Below, piece after piece: positions 8,887-17,777 of a stretch of DNA of 64,000 nucleotides (position 1 is the first letter of the stretch; each line of letters opens with the position of its first letter). Under the pieces are notes generated by a model, which ran no database searches, was not told the DNA's origin, and worked only from the letters and a program-made list of their open reading frames with translations. Where the stretch lies: the NCBI GenBank assembly GCA_965277615.1, contig CBDIDG010000005.1, positions 1,798,001-1,862,000 on the forward strand, in the 5' to 3' direction. This DNA is from Bog-532 sp965277615 (lineage in GTDB: Bacteria > Actinomycetota > Actinomycetes > Streptosporangiales > Streptosporangiaceae). The position numbers were made by a program, and so were the translations under genes.

Positions 8887-9900
8887 CTAGCTAGCGTTGG
8901 CTGTCAGCGGCCAGCCGAAGAAGCCGTCGAGTACGACTGTCGCGCCGCGCGAGCGCGCCGGGTCGATTGCTGTGTAGGTCGTGATGTAGGTGTCGGTCGC
9001 GTGGTGTACGCCGGTCGGCCTGGTGGTGGCGATAGAGGCGCCGTCGGGAAAGGTGTCCTTCCGGGTGCCCGCGGGGGAACTGTAGGTGGCGGTCTGGGTG
9101 AGGACGCCGATCAGCCAGTATCCGTGTCCGCCTGCTAGCGGCAGGGCGAGTGGCGGGTCGGCGGTCGGGGAGAATCGCTCGGTCAGCGCTATCCCGCCCG
9201 CCCGGTCCTGCCTGGTCTGCGTGGCGGACTGGGCAGTGAACGAGCCCGGGCCGGAGAGGAACGAGTTGACCGCAAACGGTGCCGCCATCGCGGCGGTCTC
9301 AGGTGCTCCGGTGGCGGCGTGGTTCAGTACCCGTGTCAGGTCAGGCGTGTACCTTCCGGGCGCGAGAACGGTATGTGCGGTCGGAGTGGTTCCTTGCCTG
9401 CACAGCGCTGGCCAGCGTGAACTGACGCTAGGACGCTGGACGATGTTAGCCAGCTTCCATGCGCCTCCCACTTGCTCAAAAACCATCGCGACCGGCTGCA
9501 GGCCCTGCCCGAGGGTGACGACGTCGGTGTCGCCGTAGGCGACAAAGACGAGACTGCCACTGCTCTGGCATGGCGTCGTGATCGACAGGCCGGTCAGTCG
9601 CAGGGGCTTGCGGCTGGCGCCTTCGGATATCTCCTGCTGCTCCTCAGACTGATAGATGGTGCGCATCTCACCCGTCGTGACCTGGTCCAGGGCGGCGTAG
9701 TCGTTCTTGGTCCACATCTGGTTGGTCTTGGCCAGCCAGTTCAGTGTGGCTGCCTTTTCTGCCGCGGTGTGCGGGGACGCGGGCGGCGCATTGACTGGAG
9801 GGCCAGCGGCCCCTCCGCCGCAGGCAGCCGCAGCCAGGCCGACCCCGGTCAGGAGCGCGGTGAACAGGGGTGCTGTCCTGTGCCTTCGGCGTGAGTTCAT
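8887..9900 (-). CDS. Lipoprotein of unknown function
   Basis: A 337-residue exported lipoprotein. The signal peptide runs from MNSRRRHR through LFTALLTGVGLAAAACGGG, with lipobox LAAAAC placing the lipidated Cys near residue 27. The following Pro/Ala linker is usual for surface lipoproteins. The mature region contains NTF2-like features near 50-150 (a helix with MWTKNDYAALDQVTTGEM, then strands VFVAYGDTDVV and PVAMVFEQVGGAWKLANIV) and a second beta-rich part. No enzyme motif is seen. AGGAGG precedes the ATG. It is divergent from nothing close and is followed upstream by the ABM-like gene on the same strand, 136 bases away. Confidence 0.75.
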   Translation of the reverse strand: MNSRRRHRTAPLFTALLTGVGLAAAACGGGAAGPPVNAPPASPHTAAEKAATLNWLAKTNQMWTKNDYAALDQVTTGEMRTIYQSEEQQEISEGASRKPLRLTGLSITTPCQSSGSLVFVAYGDTDVVTLGQGLQPVAMVFEQVGGAWKLANIVQRPSVSSRWPALCRQGTTPTAHTVLAPGRYTPDLTRVLNHAATGAPETAAMAAPFAVNSFLSGPGSFTAQSATQTRQDRAGGIALTERFSPTADPPLALPLAGGHGYWLIGVLTQTATYSSPAGTRKDTFPDGASIATTRPTGVHHATDTYITTYTAIDPARSRGATVVLDGFFGWPLTANAS

Positions 9901-10036
9901 ATCCGTTCCTCCTTCGGGGGCGCTGTGGTGTCGGGCGTTCGCCTAAGGGAAAGGCCGGGAACTGTCGCGTGGCCGGTGACGCGGTGGATCTCGACGCGGT
10001 CGGGGCCGGGGAGCAGGGCGGGGTCCTCGCCAGGCG

Positions 10037-10540
10037 TCAGTTCGGTGGCCATGACCGCTTGCTGGCAGCGTCGAGGGTGTCGACTGACGTGGCGAGGGTG
10101 ATGACGACGGAACTGAGGTCGCTTCCACGCAGGACGTAGACGTTCACCAGTCCGCTGAGGCCGTGGATGGCCGGCCAGATCCGCTGCCGGCCGGCCAGAT
10201 CCTCCGCCGCGGCCTGCTCCGGGCCGCGCGGGCCGTCGAAGCACACCAGCCGGGCATAAGTCGGTGCCTGCGTCGCGGCTGGGCCTTCTTCAGTGTCCGT
10301 GACCTGGTATATCTCGCCAGTCGGCGTGGTCAGCCCGGCGCCAGGTCCGGGGAATCCGGTGGCACTGGCCTCGGTATCCCACAGGGTGAGGCGCACTGCC
10401 GCCGGGCCGCCGAGCTGCCGGAAGGTAAGCCAGCTGAGCAGGCCAGGCTGGCCGGGCACACCGGTGCTGGGATCCCTCAGGTCCGGGCTATCCACCCGGT
10501 GACCAGACTGGCTGTTGTGTCGATCCAGGCGTGCGTGCAT
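10037..10540 (-). CDS. Probable dimeric alpha/beta-barrel (ABM-like) protein
   Basis: A 167-residue cytoplasmic protein with two weakly similar halves. The first has SWLTFRQLGGPAAVRLTLWDTEASA; the second has ARLVCFDGPRG, IWPAIHGLSGLVNVYVLRGSDLSSVVITLATSVDTLDAA. The pattern of strand-helix-strand ending in a helix after TSVDTLDAA recalls ABM/dimeric alpha-beta barrel proteins in tandem. The ATG at 10540 is chosen over a longer frame because AAAGGAG precedes it at good spacing. It is divergent from the LAL regulator that starts at 10686, so the 145-base gap may hold shared control sites. Enzymatic role unknown; the fold call is tentative. Confidence 0.6.
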   Translation of the reverse strand: MHARLDRHNSQSGHRVDSPDLRDPSTGVPGQPGLLSWLTFRQLGGPAAVRLTLWDTEASATGFPGPGAGLTTPTGEIYQVTDTEEGPAATQAPTYARLVCFDGPRGPEQAAAEDLAGRQRIWPAIHGLSGLVNVYVLRGSDLSSVVITLATSVDTLDAASKRSWPPN

Positions 10541-10685
10541 AGAGAGCTCCTTTCGAGCAGGAATCTGTCTCAACCACTGTCGGTACTGGGGGCAGGTCCG
10601 CACACGCGTGCTAGTACGGGGTCCGCTACGTGACTTGGCCCGCGCTGCGTGGACGGCGGCGGACTTGGCGCGAGAGGATGGCTGC

Positions 10686-13547
10686 GTGGTGGATGCGGCG
10701 CCCGGCCCGGGCAGCCTGGCAGGGCGTGACCAGGAGCTGGCCGCGCTGCGGGGGTGGCAGGCGGAGGCGCTGGCGGGTGGCGGGCGGCTCGTCGTGCTGA
10801 CCGGTCCGCCGGGTATGGGCAAGACACGCTTGGCGGAAGAGCTGGCCGATGGCGCGCGGCGTAACGGTCAGCGGGTGCTGTGGGGGCGTGCCGTCGAGGA
10901 ACGGGGTGCGCCGCCGTTATGGCCGTGGCGGCGGATACTGACCGCTGTCGGAGTTGATGAAGAGGATCACCTGGTCGGTGACCGTAGTTCTGACAGCGCC
11001 CGCTCTGACGACCTGGCTGCGGCCAGGTTCCGCGCGGCGGCTACGGCGGCCGATGCGGTCACGGGCGCAGCGCGTGCCGCCGACCTGCTTGTTGTCCTAG
11101 AGGACCTGCAATGGGCGGACCATGCGTCGCTGTTCCTTCTGCGGGAGCTCGCGGCCGAGCTGCCAGGATCGCGGCTGCTCCTGCTGGCCACCTGCCGGGA
11201 CACCGCTGGCGATCCCTGGCGCACCTCGATGGCGGACCTGGCCAGGTTGCCCGGCGTACAGACCCTGGGGCTGGCACCGCTGAGCGAGACGGCAGTGGCC
11301 GGCCTTTTGCGGACCGCCGGGGTGACCACGGACCCGGAGCTGGCGCGGTTCGTGCATGTCCGCTCGGAAGGCAACGCGCTGTATGTGACGACGCTGGCCC
11401 GGGTGCTCGCCGCCCAGCCCGGCGCGGCCGCCGACGCAGATGCGGTGGCACGCATCGCGGCCAGGAGCGCCGAGGTGAGCCACCTGGTCGCCTCGTTGCT
11501 GCGTAACTTGGACGACGACGCTTGCGCCCTGCTGGCCGCGGCGAGCGTCCTGGGCGCGGATTTCAACTCCGGGCTGGCCGCTGCGGTGGCCGGGATGAGC
11601 CAGGACCCCGCCGGCCCGCTGTCGGATGCGGAGACCTGCGGGCTGGTCACGCGGCAGCCGGACCGCCCCGGATCATGGTGGTTCACCCACGCACTGGTCC
11701 GCGACGGCATCTACGCGAGTTTCGGTGAGGACCAGCGAATCGCGCTGCACGCCGCCGCGGCCGCCGCGCTGGAACCACTGGCCCAGCAAGCTCCGGAACG
11801 GGGAGGGGAGATCGCCAGGCACCTGCTCCGGGCGGCACCAGACCAGAGCACACTCCGGCGTGCGGCCGACTGGGCCGCAACGGCGGCGATGGCAGCGACG
11901 GCAGCACTCGCGTTCGAGGACGCAGTCCGGTACCTGGCCATCGCGCTGAGCGCAGCGGACAACGCCGGCGTCGGCGGAGCCGAGCGCGCAGAGCTGCTGA
12001 TCGAGCTGGCCACCGCAGAGTATCGGGCCGGTCAGCTCGCCGCGAGCCTGCAGCACGCGGTCGCCGCCGCGGATACGGCCGAGCGGGACGGGCGGCTCGA
12101 CCTGGTAGGTGACGCTGCGCTGGTGGTGCGCGGCATCGGGCATACGCCCGTCGCCCTGACCCTGCTCGGGCTCTGTGACCGGGCGCTTGCCGATGACGGC
12201 TGCCCGGTCGCGCGGCGGGCGCGGCTGCTCGCCCAGCGCGCCTCCGCCTTGGCCGAGCTCGGCGATCTGGAAGCCGCCACCGCCGGATCGGCGACGGCCA
12301 TGACGGCGGCCACTGCCGTCGGCGATCCGGCCGCTGAACTCGACGCCATCCGGGCCCGGGTGGCCGCGCTGTCGGCGCCGCAGCACCGGGCCGAGCGACT
12401 GCGGCTGGGCACCCGGGCAGTCGAGCTGGCCACGCCGGCCGGCCAGCCGCTGGCCGCGGTGCTCGGCCGGGTGTGGCGCATCGATGCCGCCTACCAGCTG
12501 CTTAACCTCGAGGCGGTTGACGCGGAGATCGCCCAGATTGCGCAGCTCGCCGACTCGACCCGGCTGCCGCTGGCTCGCTGGCACCTGCTGCGCCAGCAGG
12601 CTTCCCGTGCCGCGCTCGTCGGCCAGCTCACCGTCGCCCGGGACCGGTCCGCCGAAGCGCGCCGGCTTGCCTTCCGGATCCAGGATCCGTCCGGTGCGGG
12701 CCTGTCGTACGTATTCGCTGTTTGGCTGGCTGTCCTCCGCGGTGACGCCGGGGAAATTCCCGCGGAGTTCTTCGACGCCGCTGCGGCCGCCCCGCCGATT
12801 CCGATCGTCAGGGCCCCGCTGGCCAGGGCACTGTTCGCCGTCGGCCGGACCGACGAGGCCCAGGCTGTCTATGAGACCCTCCGCGAGCTGCCAGCCGCCG
12901 GGGATAAGGACATCAGGACCTTTGGCGCGCTCACCCAGCTGATGGACCTGATCATCGCCTTCGGCGACTGCGAGATGGCGCGGGCCACCTACGACCTGGT
13001 CCACCCGCACGTCAACGACTCAGGAGCCACCGGTACCGGCCTGGTATTCCTGTCCGGCTCAGCGCACTGGCCGCTTGGCCGGCTGGCGAGGTTGCTTGGC
13101 CGCACCGAAGAGGCACTCGGCCACTTTGCCGCCGCCGTGACGATCGACACCCGGCTCGGGGCCAGGCCCCTGGTCGCCCTGGTGCGGCTGGACTGGGCCG
13201 GCGCACTGAGAATGCGCGCCGCTCGGGGCGACTACGCGCAGGCCCGGCTGCTCGCCTGGCAGGCCGCCACGGAGGCGCGTCGCCTCGACATGCCCGGCCC
13301 GGCCGGACGCGCCGAACATCTCGTCAACGACCTGGATCAGGCCATCAGGGCCGGCGATCCGCTGACCCCCCGCGAGCGGGAAATAGCGGAGCTGGTCTCG
13401 GCCGGTATCACCAACCGCGCGATTGCCACCCAGCTGGTTCTTTCCGAACGGACCGTCGAGGGACATGTCCGAAGCATCCTGGCCAAGCTGCAGCTGACAA
13501 ACCGAACCGAACTCGCGGCCTGGACACTCAAAGGTCCCGGCCCCTAA
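10686..13547 (+). CDS. LAL-family LuxR regulator with AAA ATPase domain
   Basis: About 953 residues from GTG 10686, which follows GAGAGG; earlier in-frame codons read through the divergent promoter. Walker A GPPGMGKT is at about 40-47, and Walker B-like LLVVLEDLQWADH follows near 140. The centre (about 400-850) is Ala/Leu-rich helical repeats of the TPR type. The last 62 residues form a LuxR helix-turn-helix (LTPREREIAELVSAG...SERTVEGHVRSILAKL). Large LuxR (LAL) proteins are ATP-dependent activators, often pathway-specific. Its neighbour across the divergent promoter is the ABM-like gene, a plausible target. It is unrelated in sequence to the MalT-type LAL at 33418. Confidence 0.9.
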   Translation: MVDAAPGPGSLAGRDQELAALRGWQAEALAGGGRLVVLTGPPGMGKTRLAEELADGARRNGQRVLWGRAVEERGAPPLWPWRRILTAVGVDEEDHLVGDRSSDSARSDDLAAARFRAAATAADAVTGAARAADLLVVLEDLQWADHASLFLLRELAAELPGSRLLLLATCRDTAGDPWRTSMADLARLPGVQTLGLAPLSETAVAGLLRTAGVTTDPELARFVHVRSEGNALYVTTLARVLAAQPGAAADADAVARIAARSAEVSHLVASLLRNLDDDACALLAAASVLGADFNSGLAAAVAGMSQDPAGPLSDAETCGLVTRQPDRPGSWWFTHALVRDGIYASFGEDQRIALHAAAAAALEPLAQQAPERGGEIARHLLRAAPDQSTLRRAADWAATAAMAATAALAFEDAVRYLAIALSAADNAGVGGAERAELLIELATAEYRAGQLAASLQHAVAAADTAERDGRLDLVGDAALVVRGIGHTPVALTLLGLCDRALADDGCPVARRARLLAQRASALAELGDLEAATAGSATAMTAATAVGDPAAELDAIRARVAALSAPQHRAERLRLGTRAVELATPAGQPLAAVLGRVWRIDAAYQLLNLEAVDAEIAQIAQLADSTRLPLARWHLLRQQASRAALVGQLTVARDRSAEARRLAFRIQDPSGAGLSYVFAVWLAVLRGDAGEIPAEFFDAAAAAPPIPIVRAPLARALFAVGRTDEAQAVYETLRELPAAGDKDIRTFGALTQLMDLIIAFGDCEMARATYDLVHPHVNDSGATGTGLVFLSGSAHWPLGRLARLLGRTEEALGHFAAAVTIDTRLGARPLVALVRLDWAGALRMRAARGDYAQARLLAWQAATEARRLDMPGPAGRAEHLVNDLDQAIRAGDPLTPREREIAELVSAGITNRAIATQLVLSERTVEGHVRSILAKLQLTNRTELAAWTLKGPGP

Positions 13548-13774
13548 CACGAACATGATCACGCCGTTGCCGAGCGGGCTAAGGCGCTTGACGAAGACCC
13601 GGGGTCTCGGGAAGAGTTTGTTCATGGCGGCGACCGGTCGCCGAGCTGTGGAACGTCCGCCCCAGCCGGGGTTCCATGAGCGAAGGGGAGTTGCCCTCTC
13701 GGTCGTCAGTGTCACAAGCCATCTTCCAACACCGCGTCGCTGGGGGACGAGGGTGTTAATGGGAGGGCTTGTCC

Positions 13775-14848
13775 ATGACCAGGGACGCCAGCTTCAAGAA
13801 GGTTGTCCGGCGCCACGCCGGGGAGACCGGGCAGCGCTACACCGAGGCGCTGACGGATCTCGAGGGCCTCGGTGGGCGAATGCACCACGAGCCCCCTGCT
13901 GAGCGGCTGCTCAGTCATCTCCGGGATCGCTACGGCATCGACCCGGTCGCGGCGACGAAGCTCAGCGTGCATAAGACCTACGTCTTCCGCATCGACATGA
14001 GTGACGGCGACTCGTGGGTGGCCCGGGCCTTTCCGCCTGCTCGGCCGCGGGCCGGGGTTGAGGGCGACGCCGCGATTCTGCGGTTCCTGGAGCGACAGAA
14101 CTATCCGGCCGAGCGCCTGGCCGCCGACGATGCGGTATCTGACTTCGAGGGCAGCGCGGTCCTGGTGACGCGATTCGTCGAAGGCGGCCAGCTCCCCGAC
14201 GGCGCGGAGAAGTTCGCCATGATGAGTGAGTTGCTCGGACGGCTGCACGCGCTGCCGTACGACGATTCCGTCAGCCGGCCGGGCGGGGCGAGCGGTGAGG
14301 ACCCCAGCCGTGAGGGCGCCCCGCGTCAGGACCTGCTGGCCGCCCTGTCGTTCCTCGATGCGGTGGATACGAAGGTCGCGCCGGCCGAGCGAGAGCGATT
14401 CGAGCGGCTGCGGGACGCGGTGCTCAAGGCTGATGACGGTCACGGGCTTCCCGAAGGACTGCTGCACGGAAATCTCCTGCATGCTCCCGATCACGCCGTG
14501 CTGGGCGAACAAGGGCCGGTCGCGATCAACTGGAAGGCATCGGGGCGCGGGCCGCGCCTGGCCGACTTGGCCTATCTGATCTGGGGCACGGGTTCCTGGA
14601 ATCCCCGTCAGCCCAACCAGGACCGGATCGACGCTGCCGTCAATGCCTACCGCCGGCACGTCGAGCCGACCGACGACGAACTCGACCGGCTCGAGGCAGT
14701 GATGTACATCCGGACGCTCTACCTCGTGTGCTTCGGCTACCGGCGTGCGGTCACTGAAGGCGTGAAATTCCGCGAGTGGGGCTTCATCTGGCCCCGCGAG
14801 TACTTCACCGCCACCGCAGCCGCGACCCGAGCTGCGTTCCGCCGGTAG
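13775..14848 (+). CDS. Aminoglycoside-phosphotransferase-fold protein, probably catalytically dead
   Basis: A 357-residue APH/choline-kinase-like protein. Visible family features are the VARAFPPARP nucleotide-loop region near 82-91, AVLVTRFVEGGQLPD near 128-142, MSELLGRLHALPY near 150-162 and RLADLAYLIWG near 261-271. The catalytic loop HGDxxxxN reads HGN (231-233) with Pro at 238, and the metal-binding IDW/IDF motif reads INW (251-253). Both catalytic/metal Asp and the loop Asn are therefore replaced. ATG 13775 follows GGGAGGG; TTG 13769 is a weaker alternative. It stands alone, 226 bases after the LAL gene. A regulatory or binding role as a pseudokinase is inferred. Confidence 0.75.
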   Translation: MTRDASFKKVVRRHAGETGQRYTEALTDLEGLGGRMHHEPPAERLLSHLRDRYGIDPVAATKLSVHKTYVFRIDMSDGDSWVARAFPPARPRAGVEGDAAILRFLERQNYPAERLAADDAVSDFEGSAVLVTRFVEGGQLPDGAEKFAMMSELLGRLHALPYDDSVSRPGGASGEDPSREGAPRQDLLAALSFLDAVDTKVAPAERERFERLRDAVLKADDGHGLPEGLLHGNLLHAPDHAVLGEQGPVAINWKASGRGPRLADLAYLIWGTGSWNPRQPNQDRIDAAVNAYRRHVEPTDDELDRLEAVMYIRTLYLVCFGYRRAVTEGVKFREWGFIWPREYFTATAAATRAAFRR

Positions 14849-14972
14849 GTCGCCGATAGGCCGGCCAGAGCCTGGGGCCAGCATCACTTTTGACGGGCTG
14901 ACCTCGCCGCTACTTCGCGGGCTTCGTGGTCCGATTGACGATGTCCTCGGCAAATATGCTGAACTTAACCCC

Positions 14973-15317
14973 GTGGCCAACCCGACCGGCGAGATCGGCC
15001 AGCTCCGCGACGAAGCGCTGCCCGTTGTCCGGGTGATCGTCCCTCCCGACCGTAGCGGCCGGGTGTTCGAGGATGACCTGGATCCCGGTGACCTGGTGTT
15101 TGACGGCAAGCTGACGCCCATGCTCGTCTGGCACGAGCGTTACCCGATCGGCCGCGGATGGCGATCCGGCTGGGTGCTCAGATATGACACCGACGGCAAA
15201 GGGAGCCCGGACGACTACATCGTCGGCCTGGGCCTGCCCGATGTCGACGCCGCCGTGGCGCAGGCTCGCGAGTACATGCGCTCAGTCGGCTACCCCCTGA
15301 CTGGCTGGCCGTCCTGA
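14973..15317 (+). CDS. Hypothetical protein, start uncertain
   Basis: A 114-residue frame with strongly G/C-biased third positions and a plausible alpha/beta composition (VVRVIVPPDRSGRV, PMLVWHERYPIGRGW, a helix DVDAAVAQAREYMRSVG). GTG 14973 is the first usable start, but the same frame stays open upstream through coding-like residues (PIDDVLGKYAELNPV) and meets no ATG, GTG or TTG before running into the preceding gene. The protein may therefore be 5'-truncated or start at a rare codon. It follows the phosphotransferase-like gene by about 125 bases. No family is recognised. Confidence 0.5.
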   Translation: MANPTGEIGQLRDEALPVVRVIVPPDRSGRVFEDDLDPGDLVFDGKLTPMLVWHERYPIGRGWRSGWVLRYDTDGKGSPDDYIVGLGLPDVDAAVAQAREYMRSVGYPLTGWPS

Positions 15318-15368
15318 CCACCACAGCAGGCCGGCCCGCACTCCCTCCCTCGGGCGCGATTCCAGGTC

Positions 15369-16184
15369 TCACCTCGGTATGGGTTGGCCGGCGTTCCGTG
15401 TGAAGGCCCCCCGCCAGATCTCGAGGGAGCCGCCGCCGAGCGCGGCGGTGAAGTTCATGACCCGGGTGTAGCCGTCGTGGAGGAGCATCGGCAGCGCCGG
15501 TCCGGCGGGCAGGCCGTTCGCGAAGGTCTCGGTGATCCAGGCTTGGACCCAGGCTGTTTCGTTCGTCCACTCGGTGGCGGTGAAGCCTCCCTGCTCGATG
15601 GCGGCGCGCAGTGAGCCGGCGGTGGCGACGAAGCTATCGGTGCCGTCGAATGACCACGGCATCGGCCAGGACGGGCCGACGGCCTCCTGGCTGGCCGGCT
15701 GGCAGACCTCCCAGACGGCCAGGCGCGCGCCCGGGGCCAGGCAGCGGGCGATCTGCGCGAACCAGGCCGTCTTGTCTTCCACGTTCATCTGGACGTGCAT
15801 GGTGATCGCGGCCGGGAACAGCGGGTCAGGTTCGAACGTGGCGATGTCGCCCGTCCGGAACTCGGTGAGGTCGGCCAGCCCGGCCCGACGGCTCAGGTCG
15901 CGGGCGGCCTCGACGTAGGCCGGAGTGATGTCGATGCCGACGACGCGGTTACCGGTCCGGCGGGCGATCTGCCGCGCCGGTCCGCCGAATCCCGAGCCGA
16001 CGTCCAGAACGCGGTCGCTCCGGCCGAGCGCGAGGCTGCCGATGAGCAGATCGGTCGCCTCGGCGCCGCCGATGTGGAACTGATCGAGGCGGTCCAGCTT
16101 GCTGCCGTCCAGGCCATCCGGGCCGGGTTGTTCGCTCAGGAGCCGGCTGATCGTCTGGCTGACGGCTTTTTCTCCGTAGGTCAT
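15369..16184 (-). CDS. SAM-dependent methyltransferase, class I
   Basis: A 271-residue cytoplasmic enzyme. Motif I is VLDVGSGFGGPARQIA near residues 58-73 and binds S-adenosylmethionine. VVGIDITPAYVEAA gives the acidic strand-2 residue, and FRTGDIATFEPDP and GARLAVWEVCQP are motifs II/III. The pattern resembles small-molecule C/O-methyltransferases (UbiE/phosphoethanolamine type). Its ATG overlaps the stop codon of the upstream DHA2 exporter gene by four bases (ATGA), so translation is coupled and it is the third gene of the operon 18533-15369. The substrate may be the compound the exporter handles; this is inference from order only. Confidence 0.85.
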   Translation of the reverse strand: MTYGEKAVSQTISRLLSEQPGPDGLDGSKLDRLDQFHIGGAEATDLLIGSLALGRSDRVLDVGSGFGGPARQIARRTGNRVVGIDITPAYVEAARDLSRRAGLADLTEFRTGDIATFEPDPLFPAAITMHVQMNVEDKTAWFAQIARCLAPGARLAVWEVCQPASQEAVGPSWPMPWSFDGTDSFVATAGSLRAAIEQGGFTATEWTNETAWVQAWITETFANGLPAGPALPMLLHDGYTRVMNFTAALGGGSLEIWRGAFTRNAGQPIPR

Positions 16185-17767
16185 CGCACGAGGTCCTTTT
16201 CGTCGGTCGTGGGAGCCGTCGGGCCGGACAGCTGGTGGTCGGAGCCGGGCGGCGGCGACGGCTGAGCGGGCAGGAAGGCGACCGCGAGCAGCGCGCCGGC
16301 GAGCGCGACGGCCCCGGCGACGACGCAGCCGACGCTGAGCCCGTGGTCGAAGGCGCTGACCGCAGTCTGGCGCACCGCGCCGGCGATGGCGCTGCGGCCG
16401 TGCGCGGCGAGCTGGCCGGAGACCCCGAACGCGGCGCCGACGGACTGGCGGGCCAGGTTCGACAGCGCAGCCGGCAGCGCGGCGGGAAGACCGGCCGTGA
16501 GCCGGGTGGCGTACAGCGAGGCGTAAACGCTGCCGATGACGGCCACGCCGAGGGTGCCGCCGAGCAGCCGGGTCGAGTCGTTCACGGCCGAGCCGACGCC
16601 GGCCTGGCCGGGGGTGACCGCTCCCATGATCGACTCGGTCGCAGGCGCGGACGTCAGGCCCATGCCCAGGCCGAAGATGACCATCTGAATGGCGATCAGC
16701 CCATAGCTGAGGGTGGGCGTGAGGTCGCTGGCCACCCAGAAGTAGAAGCCGGCCTGCAGGACCAGCCCGGCGGTGACGATGGCCTTGGTGCCGAGCCGGA
16801 CGGCGAGCCGGGTACCGAGCGTCGATCCGATCGCGACCGAGATCGCGACCGGCAGCAGGTGCACGCCGGTGGACAGCGGGCTGTAGGCCCGGACGAACTG
16901 GAAGTACTGAGTCATCAGGAAGATGAAGCCGGACAGGGTGAAGAACGCGATCGTGACCGCGGCACTGGCCGCGCTGAAACGCATGTTCGCGAACAACCGC
17001 ACGTCGAGCATGGGCTGGCGGGTGCGTCGCTCGCCGGCGACGAAGGCGGCCAGCAGGACGGCTGCGCCCGCGAACCCGAGCAGCGTGGCCGGGGCGGTCC
17101 AGCCCCGGCCGGGCGCCTCGATGACCGTGTAGACCAGCACGGCCATGAAACCGGCCGACAGGACCAGGCCCGGGACGTCCAGGCCGGCCGGCGCCGGTTT
17201 CCCGGAACGGGGGACGAAACGGGCGGTCAGGGCGATGACGGCCAGCGACACCGGCCCGAGCGTGTAGAAGATGCTCGACCAGCTGTAGTGCCCGAGCAGG
17301 AAGCCGCCCACGATCGGCCCGAGCGCGATGGCCAGCCCGGCCGTGGCTCCCCACAGGCCAATGGAGACCGCCCGCTCCTTGCGCCCGGTGAACACCCCGG
17401 TCAGCAGTGACAGTGTGGCCGGGAACGTCATCGCCGCCCCGAGGCCCATGACGGCCCGGGCGGCGATCAGCCCGGCCGGGGACGTGGCGTACCCGCCGGC
17501 GAAGCTGGCCAGGCCGAACACGGCCAGCCCGGCCATCAGCATGCCCTTGCGGCCGAACCGGTCGGACAGGCTCCCGGAGGTCAGCAGCAGCGCGGCGAAG
17601 ACCAGGTTGTAGGCGTCCACCACCCACTGCAACTGTGCGGTGGTCGCACCCAGTTCGCGGGTCAGCGTCGGCAGCGCCACGTTGACCAAGGTGGTGTCGA
17701 GATTGATCACGAACGACGCCGTGAGCAAGGCGACGAGGACAAGCGGTTTCGAAGGCGCGCGAGTCAT
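16181..17767 (-). CDS. DHA2-family MFS multidrug exporter
   Basis: A 528-residue membrane protein of the 14-helix DHA2 (EmrB/QacA) type. Family marks are LDTTLVNVALPTL in helix 1, the loop 2-3 motif GSLSDRFGRKGMLMAG and the GPIVGGFLLGHYSWSSIF antiporter motif C region. It exports lipophilic drugs or metabolites by proton exchange. AAGGAG precedes the ATG. It is the middle gene of the three-gene minus-strand operon, ten bases after the membrane-protein gene and overlapping the methyltransferase. The divergent HxlR regulator and its operator at 18559-18583 probably control it. Confidence 0.92.
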   Translation of the reverse strand: MTRAPSKPLVLVALLTASFVINLDTTLVNVALPTLTRELGATTAQLQWVVDAYNLVFAALLLTSGSLSDRFGRKGMLMAGLAVFGLASFAGGYATSPAGLIAARAVMGLGAAMTFPATLSLLTGVFTGRKERAVSIGLWGATAGLAIALGPIVGGFLLGHYSWSSIFYTLGPVSLAVIALTARFVPRSGKPAPAGLDVPGLVLSAGFMAVLVYTVIEAPGRGWTAPATLLGFAGAAVLLAAFVAGERRTRQPMLDVRLFANMRFSAASAAVTIAFFTLSGFIFLMTQYFQFVRAYSPLSTGVHLLPVAISVAIGSTLGTRLAVRLGTKAIVTAGLVLQAGFYFWVASDLTPTLSYGLIAIQMVIFGLGMGLTSAPATESIMGAVTPGQAGVGSAVNDSTRLLGGTLGVAVIGSVYASLYATRLTAGLPAALPAALSNLARQSVGAAFGVSGQLAAHGRSAIAGAVRQTAVSAFDHGLSVGCVVAGAVALAGALLAVAFLPAQPSPPPGSDHQLSGPTAPTTDEKDLVR

Positions 17768-17777
17768 GGTCCGCTCC

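Noticed and set aside
14910..15134. Minus-strand frame of 74 residues opposite the hypothetical gene at 14973
   Set aside because: The plus frame has the stronger third-position G/C bias and a more plausible protein composition; the minus frame is treated as a shadow.
15369..17627. A 752-residue minus-strand frame covering methyltransferase and exporter regions
   Set aside because: The 5' part is the wrong frame of the DHA2 exporter; only the methyltransferase portion from 16184 is real.
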